Assembly: GCA_900548195.1 (NCBI GenBank)
Contig: URJQ01000021.1
Coordinates: 1 to 26,949 of the forward strand
DNA from: an uncultured Prevotella sp.
Lineage (GTDB): Bacteria > Bacteroidota > Bacteroidia > Bacteroidales > Bacteroidaceae
Reading direction: 5' to 3'
Length of the DNA: 26,949 nt
Position numbers and translations under genes: made by a program. Position 1 is the first letter of the stretch. Each line of letters opens with the position of its first letter. The notes below the pieces were generated by a model, which was given only the letters and a program-made list of their open reading frames with translations, ran no database searches and was not told the origin of the DNA. Shown here in pieces: positions 1-8,760 of the stretch.

Positions 1-339
1 GTGAACTCATGCAATCCACAAAAGTACTGCATGTATGGACTCTCTCTGATAATCTATTGGCACTTTCTTATTCGGGAATACCTGTAAAAAAGCTCTGTTA
101 TCTCTTTTTTGGGCAAATTACCAGCAAATTAAATTTGATTTTAATTGTAACTGATTATCAGCATGTTAGATATATTTACATTCGCATTTTGATTATTTAA
201 GCAAGTTGCTGGCAAATTAAATTATGCTCGAAGAGGAATGCGATTACGTTGTCAAAATGACTATTTTGTGCAAGTAATGATGCCAAATACTTGATAAAAT
301 CATCAAAAGTTCACTACAAACGATAAAAATTAAGCGTAT
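1..339. other. Non-coding upstream region, AT-rich
   Basis: No convincing gene is present; the only open frame (9-200) has unusual composition and no recognisable domain. The segment repeats 'gcaaattaaatt' near 123 and 212. It also carries two short palindromes, CAAAAT-gact-ATTTTG (253-268) and TTGAT-aaaatc-ATCAA (291-306). These could be operators for the XRE regulator encoded just downstream, but that is inference. No integrase or tRNA that would mark an island boundary is visible. Confidence 0.5.
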
Positions 340-340
340 T

Positions 341-373
341 CTGCTGAATTATGAATAATTATTTGTATCTTTG
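341..373 (+). promoter_or_regulatory. Putative promoter of the defence operon
   Basis: TATCTTTG at 366-373 matches the Bacteroidota -7 element TAnnTTTG exactly and lies 23 nt before the ATG of the XRE gene. No clean TTTG -33 element is seen about 20 nt upstream, so the promoter may be weak or activator-dependent. It is the only clear promoter before 2465, which suggests that all seven genes share one transcript. Confidence 0.5.
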
Positions 374-396
374 CCCTTGAACAAGAGAAAATAATC

Positions 397-612
397 ATGG
401 CAAAATTAAATCGGATAAGAATCGTTCTAGCAGAACACGACCTGAACAACAAGTGGTTGGCAGATAAACTTGGTAAGGATCAGGCAACTATTTCCAAGTG
501 GGTGACAAATACCACCCAACCAAGTCTTGAGGCACTCATCGCTATCGCAAATGCTCTTGAAGTGCCAGTTCAGGAATTGGTAAGACAAGAAGAGTTCAAT
601 CAAGAGAAATAA
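397..612 (+). CDS. XRE-family helix-turn-helix regulator, 71 aa
   Basis: This is a small Cro/CI-type DNA-binding protein, essentially one HTH_3 domain (residues about 5-62). The turn and recognition helix read LADKLGKDQATISKWVTN. The tail IAIANALEVPVQELV is the usual helix 4-5 of the family. The ATG at 397 sits just after the -7 box and is the only sensible start. It is the first gene of the operon, 45 nt before the AlbA_2 gene if that starts at 658. It is likely an autoregulator of the defence operon, because toxic nuclease systems are often held down by such proteins. Regulation of this particular operon is inference; the fold call is strong. Confidence 0.85.
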   Translation: MAKLNRIRIVLAEHDLNNKWLADKLGKDQATISKWVTNTTQPSLEALIAIANALEVPVQELVRQEEFNQEK

Positions 613-657
613 TCTTGATTGCAGATGAACGTATCTAAAGCAAAGACCGCAACAATA

Positions 658-2433
658 ATGAATAAATTCACCATACAGCAACTCCAGCAGATGCGCGAAT
701 CAGAAGACCGCGTTGAATTCAAGGCGGGCGAAGGTGGCAATGTTTCCTACGATGGTCGAGGCAAGACCAATCCGAAGGATCGTCGCCGCAGCATCCTTGG
801 CTATGTCATTGCCCTTTGCAACGAAGGTGGCGGTCGTCTCGTAATAGGTATGCACGACAACTATCCGCATCGTGTCACAGGCACTCGCCAGGCACAAAAT
901 GCCATCGGACAGTTGGAGTCTGACATTTATCGCGACACAACGATTCGTCCAGAGATTTATGAACTCTATGACGAAGAGAACCGTCGTGTACTGGTGATTG
1001 AGGTTCCTTCACGTCCTATAGGCAAAGTCTTCAAGTTCGAGGATGTACCTTTGATGCGAGTTGGCGAAGAACTAAAACCAATGTCCGATGCCGTATATCT
1101 CAAGATATTGCAGGAGTCAGAACCAGACTTCTCAGAGAAGATCTGCGAAGGACTCTCGCTTGAAGACCTTGACGAAGAAGCCATCCGTGTGATGAAGAAA
1201 AAGTATGCTGACAGATGGGAGAAACCAGAATTCAACAACATTCCAACCAATCAGGTACTGAAGGATTTTATGCTGATGGATAATGATGACCATCTCAACT
1301 ATGCTGCCTTAATCCTATTGGCAAAATCTGAAGTCATCTATCGTTATTTGCCATGTGACAATGTAGTTGTTGAGTATCGCCTCTATCACCACATGATAGA
1401 ATACACGGCAAGAGCCGAGTTCCGTGAACCACTATTCTTGCTTGTCGATCATGTATGGGATTACATCAACCAACCAGCAAGTAACCCACTGCAGCATTAT
1501 CGCGATAAGTTTGCACGATATGTGTTGCCTGCGTTCAACGAAGACGTTGTGCGAGAAGCTATCCTCAATGCCATTTGTCATAGAGTAATGTTCATACAAA
1601 GCGATATTGTCATCAAGCAATATCCAGATATGCTTGTCATTACCAATGCAGGAGGTTTCCCTGTGGGTGTAGATATTGACAACATCTTGTCTGTTAACAG
1701 TATGCCAAGAAGCAGACGTATCAGTGAAGTCCTTCAGAAGACAGGTCTTGTAGAGAAAAGTGGACAAGGCGTTGACCGCATGTTTGCTATCAGTATCTCA
1801 GAAGGAAAGCCTATTCCCGATTACTCTCTGACCGATGAGTGGCAGGTATGCCTTCGCCTGCATGGCACAATCCAAGACCCCGCCCTCTTGCTCTTGATAC
1901 ACGACATTCAGCGTAACCGTGCCACAACAGAGCAACTTAACGCTTTCGATCTTCTTGCCCTCTATCGAGTATCAAGAGGCGAAAGCATCCGCAATGTCGA
2001 TAGTGACACTCTTAAAAAGTTGCTTTCACAAGAACTCCTGATAGAGACTTCGGATGGAATCAAACTAACACCTCTCTACGATGAAATGAAACTACGAGCA
2101 GGTGTAACTGACAAAATAGAAGACAAGAATGTCCCAGTAAATGATACGGTAAATGTTCAGTTAAATGATACGGTAAAATTGTCGCAACTCACTGAAAGAC
2201 AGCGCAAGATTTACGAGACAATAAAAAGCGGCACGGTAAATGATACGGTAAATAATACGATAAATGATACGATAAATGATACGATAAATGATGCGATAAA
2301 TGCACAAACATTATCTGAAGCATTAGGTGCGAGTGTCATAACTATCAAACGAGATCTCTATGTTCTCCGCGATATGAATCTCATTAAGTATGTGGGAAGC
2401 AATAAGACAGGTCATTGGGAGGTAATACAATAA
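658..2433 (+). CDS. Schlafen-like AlbA_2 / GHKL ATP-binding protein
   Basis: The protein has 591 aa from ATG 658. An ATG at 625 is also possible, but 658 fits the family N-terminus (ESEDRVEFKAGEGG). The N-terminal AlbA_2 domain shows the EFK motif and CNEGGGRLVIGMHD. The middle carries the GHKL/HATPase_c_4 signature of RecG-like regulators: REAILNAICHR, VITNAGGFP and GLVEKSGQGVDRMF. A low-complexity NDTV/NDTI repeat linker follows, then a C-terminal winged helix (QTLSEALGASVITIKRDLYVLRDMNLI). XRE plus AlbA_2 pairs are common beside restriction and defence loci in Bacteroidota. The role may be regulatory (infection sensing) or effector, since some Schlafen-like proteins are nucleases. The stop lies 31 nt before the jetA-like gene, which supports co-transcription. 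Confidence 0.85.
   Translation: MNKFTIQQLQQMRESEDRVEFKAGEGGNVSYDGRGKTNPKDRRRSILGYVIALCNEGGGRLVIGMHDNYPHRVTGTRQAQNAIGQLESDIYRDTTIRPEIYELYDEENRRVLVIEVPSRPIGKVFKFEDVPLMRVGEELKPMSDAVYLKILQESEPDFSEKICEGLSLEDLDEEAIRVMKKKYADRWEKPEFNNIPTNQVLKDFMLMDNDDHLNYAALILLAKSEVIYRYLPCDNVVVEYRLYHHMIEYTARAEFREPLFLLVDHVWDYINQPASNPLQHYRDKFARYVLPAFNEDVVREAILNAICHRVMFIQSDIVIKQYPDMLVITNAGGFPVGVDIDNILSVNSMPRSRRISEVLQKTGLVEKSGQGVDRMFAISISEGKPIPDYSLTDEWQVCLRLHGTIQDPALLLLIHDIQRNRATTEQLNAFDLLALYRVSRGESIRNVDSDTLKKLLSQELLIETSDGIKLTPLYDEMKLRAGVTDKIEDKNVPVNDTVNVQLNDTVKLSQLTERQRKIYETIKSGTVNDTVNNTINDTINDTINDAINAQTLSEALGASVITIKRDLYVLRDMNLIKYVGSNKTGHWEVIQ
2233..2304 (+). repeat. In-frame 12-bp tandem repeat in the AlbA_2 gene
   Basis: Six consecutive 12-nt units of the form acgRtaaatgat run from 2233 to 2304 and encode T-[VI]-N-[DN]. 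Looser copies of the motif occur at 2137-2175 (NDTVNVQLNDTV). The unit length is a multiple of three, so gain or loss of copies would change linker length without a frameshift. Units 3-5 are identical at nucleotide level, which suggests recent slippage or expansion. Confidence 0.9.
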
Positions 2434-2464
2434 CTTTTGATTTTCTGATGATAATACTTATTTT

Positions 2465-3685
2465 ATGGACAACCTTTCACACTTTCATTCATTAGAGGAA
2501 CTAATTCGTGCCTTGGATAGGGAACGAAAGTTGCTTCATGCACTGTTTCAAGATAGAAAAAAGTTGTCGTTTAGGTATGATTTGGCTCGTGATTTGGCGA
2601 GTAAGAAGGATGAGAGCATTGAGTTTCTAAGGCGTTATGGCGTGATACGTGAGAATACTGATTTTGTGGAGCTTGAGGATGTTTATCTGAAGTTCTTCGA
2701 GGATGTGCTTGAGGTTAACGAAGAGATAAATGTTGCCAGTGTAAAGGAAAGTATCGGGAACCTAAATAATGCCATCGATTATTATCTGAGTGAGAATAAT
2801 CCGAGCAGGAAATACGGCTACCTGCGTGATGTGAAACGAATTCTGAGGAATATTGCGCTCACAACACTTAGGAATGTCATCGACTTGAAGCGCAACATCG
2901 ACAACACCTACAAGAACGAACCAACCTTTGCCATCAAGAAAAAGAAGTTGGTACATCTTGACGAAAAACGCAAGGATATTGCAGACTTGGTAAATGAATG
3001 TGAACGTGTGATTGATGAGAAGCAGACAACATTCTTTATGATAGCTATGGATGTTCAGCTGAAGGACATCGTTACGGACGTAAAACTACAGTTGCGCGAG
3101 GTGTATCACAACCTGTTGGAACTTGACCGACAGATTATCAACTATCTGAACCTTATAGAATACCAAAACCGTTTGCTGCAGAAAGTACAGAAACTCAAAT
3201 ATCTGCGCGACCAGATGTTACTAGATACGAACACCGACATTCTGGCTAAACTCCAGATGAGAAATCCCGTATGGATGGAACCTCGCCCAAGGTATACACT
3301 AAAGGTGTCGCTCTCTATGCTCCGCAATTCGGAAGAAGGACTTAAAATACTGAAGAATTTTGCAAAAGGCAAGGGTAACAGTCGTCTGAAGAAAGGTAAT
3401 CTTGCCGAACCTCTTACAGAGGACGAACTCACGGAACAACAACAGATACTGCAGATGGTGGATGTAGGCGAAGTGAAGAATGCGTTTATGGCATCGGGCG
3501 ACAATCTGTTCCATTTCGTTATGAATTATTCTGGCTACAGAATCAAGATGGATGATGAAGCCAAGTTAGTTCTCTTCTGCCAGATTGCTACACAATATCT
3601 TGACGAACTGCAAGTTGGTGACGAATATCGGCAGTATGAGGAAATCGAATATCCAATTATATACCCATTAACATCAAGCATTTAA
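2465..3685 (+). CDS. JetA/MukF-like kleisin subunit of Wadjet-type system
   Basis: This 406-aa, cysteine-poor, mostly helical protein has an N-terminal winged-helix-like region (residues about 8-80: LIRALDRERKLLHALFQDR and a VELEDVYLKFFEDVL segment). A long helical bundle follows (about 85-290), then an acidic linker and a C-terminal small domain (about 330-400). The layout resembles MukF/MksF/JetA kleisins, which bridge the two heads of the SMC dimer and bind the MukE/JetB partner. The call rests on size, fold-like pattern and position before a MukE-sized gene and an SMC gene; primary sequence alone is not diagnostic. It starts 31 nt after the AlbA_2 stop and ends 4 nt before the next ATG. 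Confidence 0.75.
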   Translation: MDNLSHFHSLEELIRALDRERKLLHALFQDRKKLSFRYDLARDLASKKDESIEFLRRYGVIRENTDFVELEDVYLKFFEDVLEVNEEINVASVKESIGNLNNAIDYYLSENNPSRKYGYLRDVKRILRNIALTTLRNVIDLKRNIDNTYKNEPTFAIKKKKLVHLDEKRKDIADLVNECERVIDEKQTTFFMIAMDVQLKDIVTDVKLQLREVYHNLLELDRQIINYLNLIEYQNRLLQKVQKLKYLRDQMLLDTNTDILAKLQMRNPVWMEPRPRYTLKVSLSMLRNSEEGLKILKNFAKGKGNSRLKKGNLAEPLTEDELTEQQQILQMVDVGEVKNAFMASGDNLFHFVMNYSGYRIKMDDEAKLVLFCQIATQYLDELQVGDEYRQYEEIEYPIIYPLTSSI

Positions 3686-3689
3686 AAAT

Positions 3690-4229
3690 ATGCGTTACAC
3701 AAAAGAAATATTCGACATACTGAACAAGGGAGGATTCATTTCCCAAAACTCAATCTCGCAGCAACGTTCTCATCTGTACGATGCTATAGAGGATGATTTC
3801 CAAAACTATCAGGAATACTTCTCAGGCATAGGCTTTCTGCTTGAGGGAGGTAATGGATATTACTATTTCTCTCGCCCAGAGAATAAAGTTGAGTTGGCTG
3901 ACAAGGTTCAGCGACTCGCATTGTGGATAGATCGTGTGGATTTCTTGAAAACTTTCAACAATACGTTCTCTTCTGGCTTCACATTCCGTAAGTCGAACAT
4001 ACTCGAAAAGTTCTCCAGCGACATTGAACTCAAGGAGAAGGCACGCAACCTATACACAGACGTAAAGACAAACGAGGAGAAGGTAGAGAAGCTTATCAAC
4101 GATTTGGAGCGCCAAGGCTTTGTGGAATTAGAGAACGAACTTGACGGAACCTACAAAGTGACAGCAGCCTTCCATTACATCGAGGAACTGATAGATTGTC
4201 TAACCATCATTGAAACCGAAGAGTCATGA
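3690..4229 (+). CDS. JetB/MukE-like winged-helix subunit
   Basis: The protein has 179 aa. Residues about 1-65 (YTKEIFDILNKGGFISQNS to GNGYYYFSRPEN) look like one winged helix with a beta-wing. Residues about 105-165 (EKVEKLINDLERQGFVELE and DGTYKVTAAFHYIEEL) look like a second. Tandem winged helices of about 180-230 aa are typical of MukE/MksE/JetB proteins, which bind the kleisin and contact DNA in condensin-like complexes. It sits between the kleisin-like gene (4-nt gap) and the SMC gene (ATGA overlap at 4226-4229), exactly the Jet order A-B-C. I assign it mainly by this context and fold pattern. Confidence 0.75.
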   Translation: MRYTKEIFDILNKGGFISQNSISQQRSHLYDAIEDDFQNYQEYFSGIGFLLEGGNGYYYFSRPENKVELADKVQRLALWIDRVDFLKTFNNTFSSGFTFRKSNILEKFSSDIELKEKARNLYTDVKTNEEKVEKLINDLERQGFVELENELDGTYKVTAAFHYIEELIDCLTIIETEES

Positions 4230-7200
4230 GAGCATTACGAAAGATAATTTTTGTGAATAGTGCCAACATCCGTTATGCAGAAGTAAAGTTGGACGGTAAT
4301 GTGCATTTTATCGGCACTCAGGGTGTGGGCAAAAGTACTTTGCTTAGGGCAATTCTGTTCTTCTATAATGCCGACAAACTACACCTTGGCATTCCGAAGG
4401 AGATGAAGTCGTTCGATGAGTTCTATCTGCCTCATGCCAATTCATATATGGTGTATGAGGTGGAGCATGAGCACGGGCCTTTCTCAATACTCGTATTCCG
4501 CTCCTCGGGTAGAGCATGTTACCGCTTTATTGATGCTGCCTATCAGAAGGAATGGCTTGTTGATGAGCATGGAGAGGTGACGGCAGAATGGAAAGTGATA
4601 CGTGATAGATTGAACGGTGCTTACTCAAGCAAGATTATTGATAGATACGAGCAGTATCGTGATATACTCTATGGCAACAGGCAAGCTGTAGGCAAGGAGT
4701 TCGTACGTTTTCAGTTGTTGGAAACGAACCGCTACCAGAACATTCCACGAAGCATACAGAATGTGTTCCTCAACTCGCGTCTTGATGCTAATTTCATCAA
4801 GGACATCATTATCCGTTCGATGAGTGAAGAAGAAGCCAATATTGATCTTGGATATTTCCGCAGACAGGTGTCTGACTTCGAACAGGAGTACAAGGATATT
4901 TCGTGCTGGTATAAGACAAATCAAAAGGGTGAATCGGTAGTAAGGAAACAGGCTGATGCAGTTGTGATGGCATATCATGAACTCCTCTATATGAAGCAGC
5001 AGATAGAGGAACTGTGTGGTGAACTCAGGTATGCAGAACGCATTACACGTGAAAGATTGCCACTTATTGACGCCAAGATTGGAGAGCTCATGCAAGAGCT
5101 GGATAGGCAGAAGCGTTTACTCTCTGAGGTTCAGCAAAAGCATGATGCAGAGAAGGCTACTTTGAATCAGGAGCAAGGCGTTGTGAACGAAAAACTGAGG
5201 CGTACTAAAGAGCGTAAGGAATATTATGCGAATCAACAGATTGATGTGGTTATGAATCGTTGTGACAAAGAACCTGTTGTGAAAACAGAACTCGATGCTC
5301 TCAAGGATAAACTTGCTGATCTTACGGCACGCTTCAATGACGTTACGACCAAATATAAGGCTCTGTGTCAGAAAATCACCAATCAGTTTGAGACTTTCAA
5401 ACAAGGTCAACAACAACGTATTCTTAACTATGGACAGGAAAAACAGAATACGGATGAACGCCTTCTGAAAGAGTATAATGCCATGAGAACAGAGACAGAA
5501 CTGTCTTTTGCGGAGAAAATAGATTCAGCAACTAACGCTATTGACGCTATAAAGACAGAGCAAAACGATTGTGACAAAGAACTTCTGAAGCTGAAGTTTC
5601 TTGTGCCCTTCAAAGAAGAGAAGGAAGCATTAATGCAGCAGCTGAATGAACTTCAACTCAATGAGAAAACATTTGAAGGCAGGATTGCCAAGCTTGCGGC
5701 TGATGTAAATAGTGTTCAGACAGAATATGATAAAAAGGAGGCTAAGATTAATACGGATTACCCCTATCAATTGGATAAAAAGCAAAAGCAGGCAGATACC
5801 GTTGTTGAGAAAATCCAAACCATCGATGCGCTCCTTGATCGTACCAAAGGTTCGCTCTACGAATGGCTTGAGGATAACAAGCCTGATTGGGAGCAGAACA
5901 TCGGTAAGGTTATCAATGAGGAGAGGATTCTCTATCAGACAGGACTTCGTCCGCAGAAAGCGGATGGAGCATCATTGTATGGCGTGAAGCTTGACCTCAT
6001 GGATTTTCCGCTTAATGTGCGTAAGCCAAAGCAACTGAAGGATGAGAAGGACGCTTTGGAGAATAAACTGAAACAATTAAGGACAGAGTATACTGAGATT
6101 CTCAATAGTCAAGAAAAAGCTATCGAAGATTTGAAGCGCCAGTTTACACCAAAGATCAAAGAACTACGTCAGCAAAAGTCGATTGCAGAGACGGAACTCA
6201 ATATGATTCCGCAAAAGCGTAAGGGGATAATCGTCAAGATTGAAGACTATGACTCCAAGGCAAAGCAGATAATCGAAGAAAGACAGAACGAACTGTTGAA
6301 TCGTCAGCAGAAGTTGGCTTATGATCTTACGTCTGCGCAAAACGCGCTTGAAAGAATCAATACTGATAAGCAAAAGCAACTTAAATCAGTCGAAAAAAAA
6401 CATAATGACGCTAAGGCAGATAACGTTAAACTACATGCCGAACGTGTTGCAGAGATAAATGCGGAAACGAGGATTCGCAAACAAGAAGCTGATACAGAAT
6501 TGCAAAAGCTGAAGCAGCAGGAACTGGACGAATTGAAAGGTCAAGGTGCCGATACCGCACTCGTGGAGGATTGCAAGGCAAAGATTAGCAAGGCAGACGA
6601 CGAACTGAAATACATAGAGCGGAATCGTAAACTCGTATATGACTACAAGCGAGATAAGGAGGAACTCTTTGATCAAGAGGATAACCTGAAAAGTCAGAAG
6701 AAGAACCTTGTTGAGAGGATTATACAGTTGGATGAGAAATATGGTCAACGTAAGCAAAAACACGAACAACAGATTACGTCCTTTGGAAAGAAACTTAGCG
6801 AGTGCAGAGAAGAAAAGAAACGTCTTGAAGATGAGTTACAGAAGGCAGAACGTTTTGCTCATGATGAGAATATTTGTCCTCCTATGCTTGCAGAAGCTAA
6901 AGAGAAGCAGACGTTGCGTACTCCAGGGCAAGCTGTTGATGAGCTTACGGGGATCATTGTGTCGCGTCAGTCGAAGCATAATCAATTTAAGCAGAGCATC
7001 AATGTGTTCAAGTCTAATTTCTCAGCAAAAAATACATTTAGTTTCCGTACCGAACTGACCATTGATGAGAATTACCTTGACTTCGCCAACAACCTCGATG
7101 ACTTCATTATTAATAATAAATTGGAGGAGTATCGCAGAAGGACAAGTGAGCGTTATGTGAACATCCTGGCGCGTGTATCGAAGGAGATGGGCGAGTTGAC

Positions 7201-7873
7201 ACGTCATGAATCGGATGTCGATAAGATAATTCACGATGTCAACAACGATTTCAAGGAACGCAACTTTGTGGGTGTTATAAAACTCATTGCTTTGCAGTCA
7301 GTTCCTTCGGCAGACAAGATGGTACAGTTGATGAAACGCATCAAGGAGTTCAACGATGATAATCAGTTTGCTATGGGTGAGATGAACCTCTTCTCAACCG
7401 CTAACCGTGATGATGTAAACCTGAAAGCCGTTGGGCATCTTCTCGACTTTATGAAGTCGTTGACGGATAATCCTTCGCGCCAGTATCTCACGCTTTCCGA
7501 CCTATTCCAGTTACAATTCCGCATCATCGAGAACGATAACGATACAGGTTGGGCAGACAAACTCTCACATGTAGGTAGTGAGGGTACTGATACGCTCGTA
7601 AAGGCAATGATAAACATCATGCTTATCAATGTATTCAAGGAAAAGGTGAGCCGCAAGTTTGGTGATTTTAAAATTCATTGCATGATGGACGAGATTGGTA
7701 AACTGCATCCGCAAAACATCAAGGGCATCCTTGATTTTGCCAATGCCCGTAAAATATTGCTTATAAACTCCTCACCAACAACCTACAACGTATCTGATTA
7801 TCGTTATACCTATTTGTTGCAAAAGGATGGCAAGTCAAAGACTATCGTTCACCCATTGATTTCACAGAAATGA
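4226..7873 (+). CDS. JetC/MukB-like SMC ATPase
   Basis: This 1215-aa protein is the motor of the system. The N-terminal head has Walker A GTQGVGKST at residues 30-38. Long charged coiled coils fill about 240-530 and 600-960. Between them is a globular hinge-like patch from about 545 (YEWLEDNKPDWEQNIGKV, then LYGVKLDLMDF), as in JetC/MksB proteins. The C-terminal head has a signature-like GSEGTD (1117-1122) and Walker B CMMDEIGKLH with D1155/E1156. In studied Wadjet systems the SMC dimer extrudes DNA loops by ATP hydrolysis and hands topologically closed circles to JetD for cleavage. All ATPase motifs look intact. Both gene ends show ATGA overlaps, so tight translational coupling with jetB and jetD is likely. 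Confidence 0.92.
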   Translation: MRALRKIIFVNSANIRYAEVKLDGNVHFIGTQGVGKSTLLRAILFFYNADKLHLGIPKEMKSFDEFYLPHANSYMVYEVEHEHGPFSILVFRSSGRACYRFIDAAYQKEWLVDEHGEVTAEWKVIRDRLNGAYSSKIIDRYEQYRDILYGNRQAVGKEFVRFQLLETNRYQNIPRSIQNVFLNSRLDANFIKDIIIRSMSEEEANIDLGYFRRQVSDFEQEYKDISCWYKTNQKGESVVRKQADAVVMAYHELLYMKQQIEELCGELRYAERITRERLPLIDAKIGELMQELDRQKRLLSEVQQKHDAEKATLNQEQGVVNEKLRRTKERKEYYANQQIDVVMNRCDKEPVVKTELDALKDKLADLTARFNDVTTKYKALCQKITNQFETFKQGQQQRILNYGQEKQNTDERLLKEYNAMRTETELSFAEKIDSATNAIDAIKTEQNDCDKELLKLKFLVPFKEEKEALMQQLNELQLNEKTFEGRIAKLAADVNSVQTEYDKKEAKINTDYPYQLDKKQKQADTVVEKIQTIDALLDRTKGSLYEWLEDNKPDWEQNIGKVINEERILYQTGLRPQKADGASLYGVKLDLMDFPLNVRKPKQLKDEKDALENKLKQLRTEYTEILNSQEKAIEDLKRQFTPKIKELRQQKSIAETELNMIPQKRKGIIVKIEDYDSKAKQIIEERQNELLNRQQKLAYDLTSAQNALERINTDKQKQLKSVEKKHNDAKADNVKLHAERVAEINAETRIRKQEADTELQKLKQQELDELKGQGADTALVEDCKAKISKADDELKYIERNRKLVYDYKRDKEELFDQEDNLKSQKKNLVERIIQLDEKYGQRKQKHEQQITSFGKKLSECREEKKRLEDELQKAERFAHDENICPPMLAEAKEKQTLRTPGQAVDELTGIIVSRQSKHNQFKQSINVFKSNFSAKNTFSFRTELTIDENYLDFANNLDDFIINNKLEEYRRRTSERYVNILARVSKEMGELTRHESDVDKIIHDVNNDFKERNFVGVIKLIALQSVPSADKMVQLMKRIKEFNDDNQFAMGEMNLFSTANRDDVNLKAVGHLLDFMKSLTDNPSRQYLTLSDLFQLQFRIIENDNDTGWADKLSHVGSEGTDTLVKAMINIMLINVFKEKVSRKFGDFKIHCMMDEIGKLHPQNIKGILDFANARKILLINSSPTTYNVSDYRYTYLLQKDGKSKTIVHPLISQK

Positions 7874-8760
7874 AGATAACCGTTGCTCTCATAGACAAAC
7901 TAAACCTTCTTCGTAATGGAGAATCACTACCCGCAAGCCAGCTCAAGGGCGAGTGGGTAGATGATTTGGTGCGTGACGGTGTATTGATTAGTACATCGCA
8001 TGGAAGCAGGAGAACGTTATTTGCGCCCAATGCAGAAACATTATGCAAAGCGTTAGCTTCTGTAGATGAAAGATTTATTGACATGGGGCTGTTACGTGAA
8101 ACTTTATTGTCGGAGAATACCTTACGTTCGCAGCAAGCATCATCAACAGGCAACTCAAAGTTGGTAATGACACGCTCATGCCCAGGTTTTCCTATTAACT
8201 CATACGAACCAATTCCTTGTACATTGAATGATCGGGAGTTCGTTGTCAACCCACAAGAAGGCAGTTTCTTATTTGTGACAGATTGGCAATCGTTCTTCGT
8301 TCCCGATGATGTGGTTGTAGTTGGCGTTGAGAATATGGAAAACTTTCGTATGGTTCGTCAGCAACGAGAGCTCTTTGAGCAATGCATTGGTAATAATCGA
8401 TTGTTGTTCGTCTCTCGTTATCCACAATCCATTGATTTACGTTCTTGGTTGCAGATAATCCCCAATCGCTACATTCATTTTGGTGACTTCGACCTTGCTG
8501 GCATCAATATCTTCCTCACAGAGTACTATGCATATTTAGGCAATCGTTCTTCTTTCCTCATTCCATCTGACATAGAAAGACGGTTAGCAAAAGGTACAAT
8601 TGAAAGATACAATGATCAATATCAAAAGTTTAAGAGTCTAAATTCAAATATCCCAGAGATTCAGCACCTTATTGACGTCATAAACAGATATCATAGGTGC
8701 TACGATCAAGAGGGATATATAAAAATAAAAGAACAATGTTCCTCTACCAAAAACTCATAG
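7870..8760 (+). CDS. JetD-like Toprim nuclease subunit
   Basis: The protein has 296 aa. Residues about 1-85 resemble a winged-helix DNA-binding domain (LLRNGESLPASQLKGEWVDD, then GVLISTSHGSRRTLF). The C-terminal half carries a Toprim core like that of JetD and topoisomerase VI A: V148-V153 then catalytic E154 (VVVVGVEN), and the acidic DxD motif in HFGDFDLAG with D206 and D208. In Wadjet, JetD is the metal-dependent nuclease that cuts the extruded circular DNA. The predicted metal ligands are present, so activity is likely. It is shorter than typical JetD proteins (about 350-420 aa), suggesting loss or reduction of the N-terminal arm. It starts in an ATGA overlap with the SMC gene, and its last 25 nt overlap the HNH gene. 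Confidence 0.85.
   Translation: MKITVALIDKLNLLRNGESLPASQLKGEWVDDLVRDGVLISTSHGSRRTLFAPNAETLCKALASVDERFIDMGLLRETLLSENTLRSQQASSTGNSKLVMTRSCPGFPINSYEPIPCTLNDREFVVNPQEGSFLFVTDWQSFFVPDDVVVVGVENMENFRMVRQQRELFEQCIGNNRLLFVSRYPQSIDLRSWLQIIPNRYIHFGDFDLAGINIFLTEYYAYLGNRSSFLIPSDIERRLAKGTIERYNDQYQKFKSLNSNIPEIQHLIDVINRYHRCYDQEGYIKIKEQCSSTKNS

Noticed and set aside
9..200. 63-codon open frame at the window start
   Set aside because: No domain, odd composition and no promoter or neighbour logic; probably chance.
658..2433. RecG helicase
   Set aside because: Proteins like this are often mislabelled RecG-like; there are no helicase motifs, only AlbA_2, GHKL-type and winged-helix regions.
5712..5987. 91-codon open frame inside the SMC gene, and similar frames opposite or within dnaK, recA and rhaA
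   Set aside because: They overlap well-supported genes in another frame and are rich in Arg/Ser as expected for shadow frames.
4226..7873. Rad50/SbcC or chromosomal SMC/MukB
   Set aside because: The SbcD nuclease, ScpA/ScpB and MukBEF context are absent. The hinge motif and the JetD partner favour a Wadjet-type SMC.
8697..8760. Programmed frameshift joining jetD and HNH into one protein
   Set aside because: An A-rich stretch lies in the overlap, but the HNH gene has its own ATG (8736) and the JetD frame ends normally. Simple coupling explains the arrangement.
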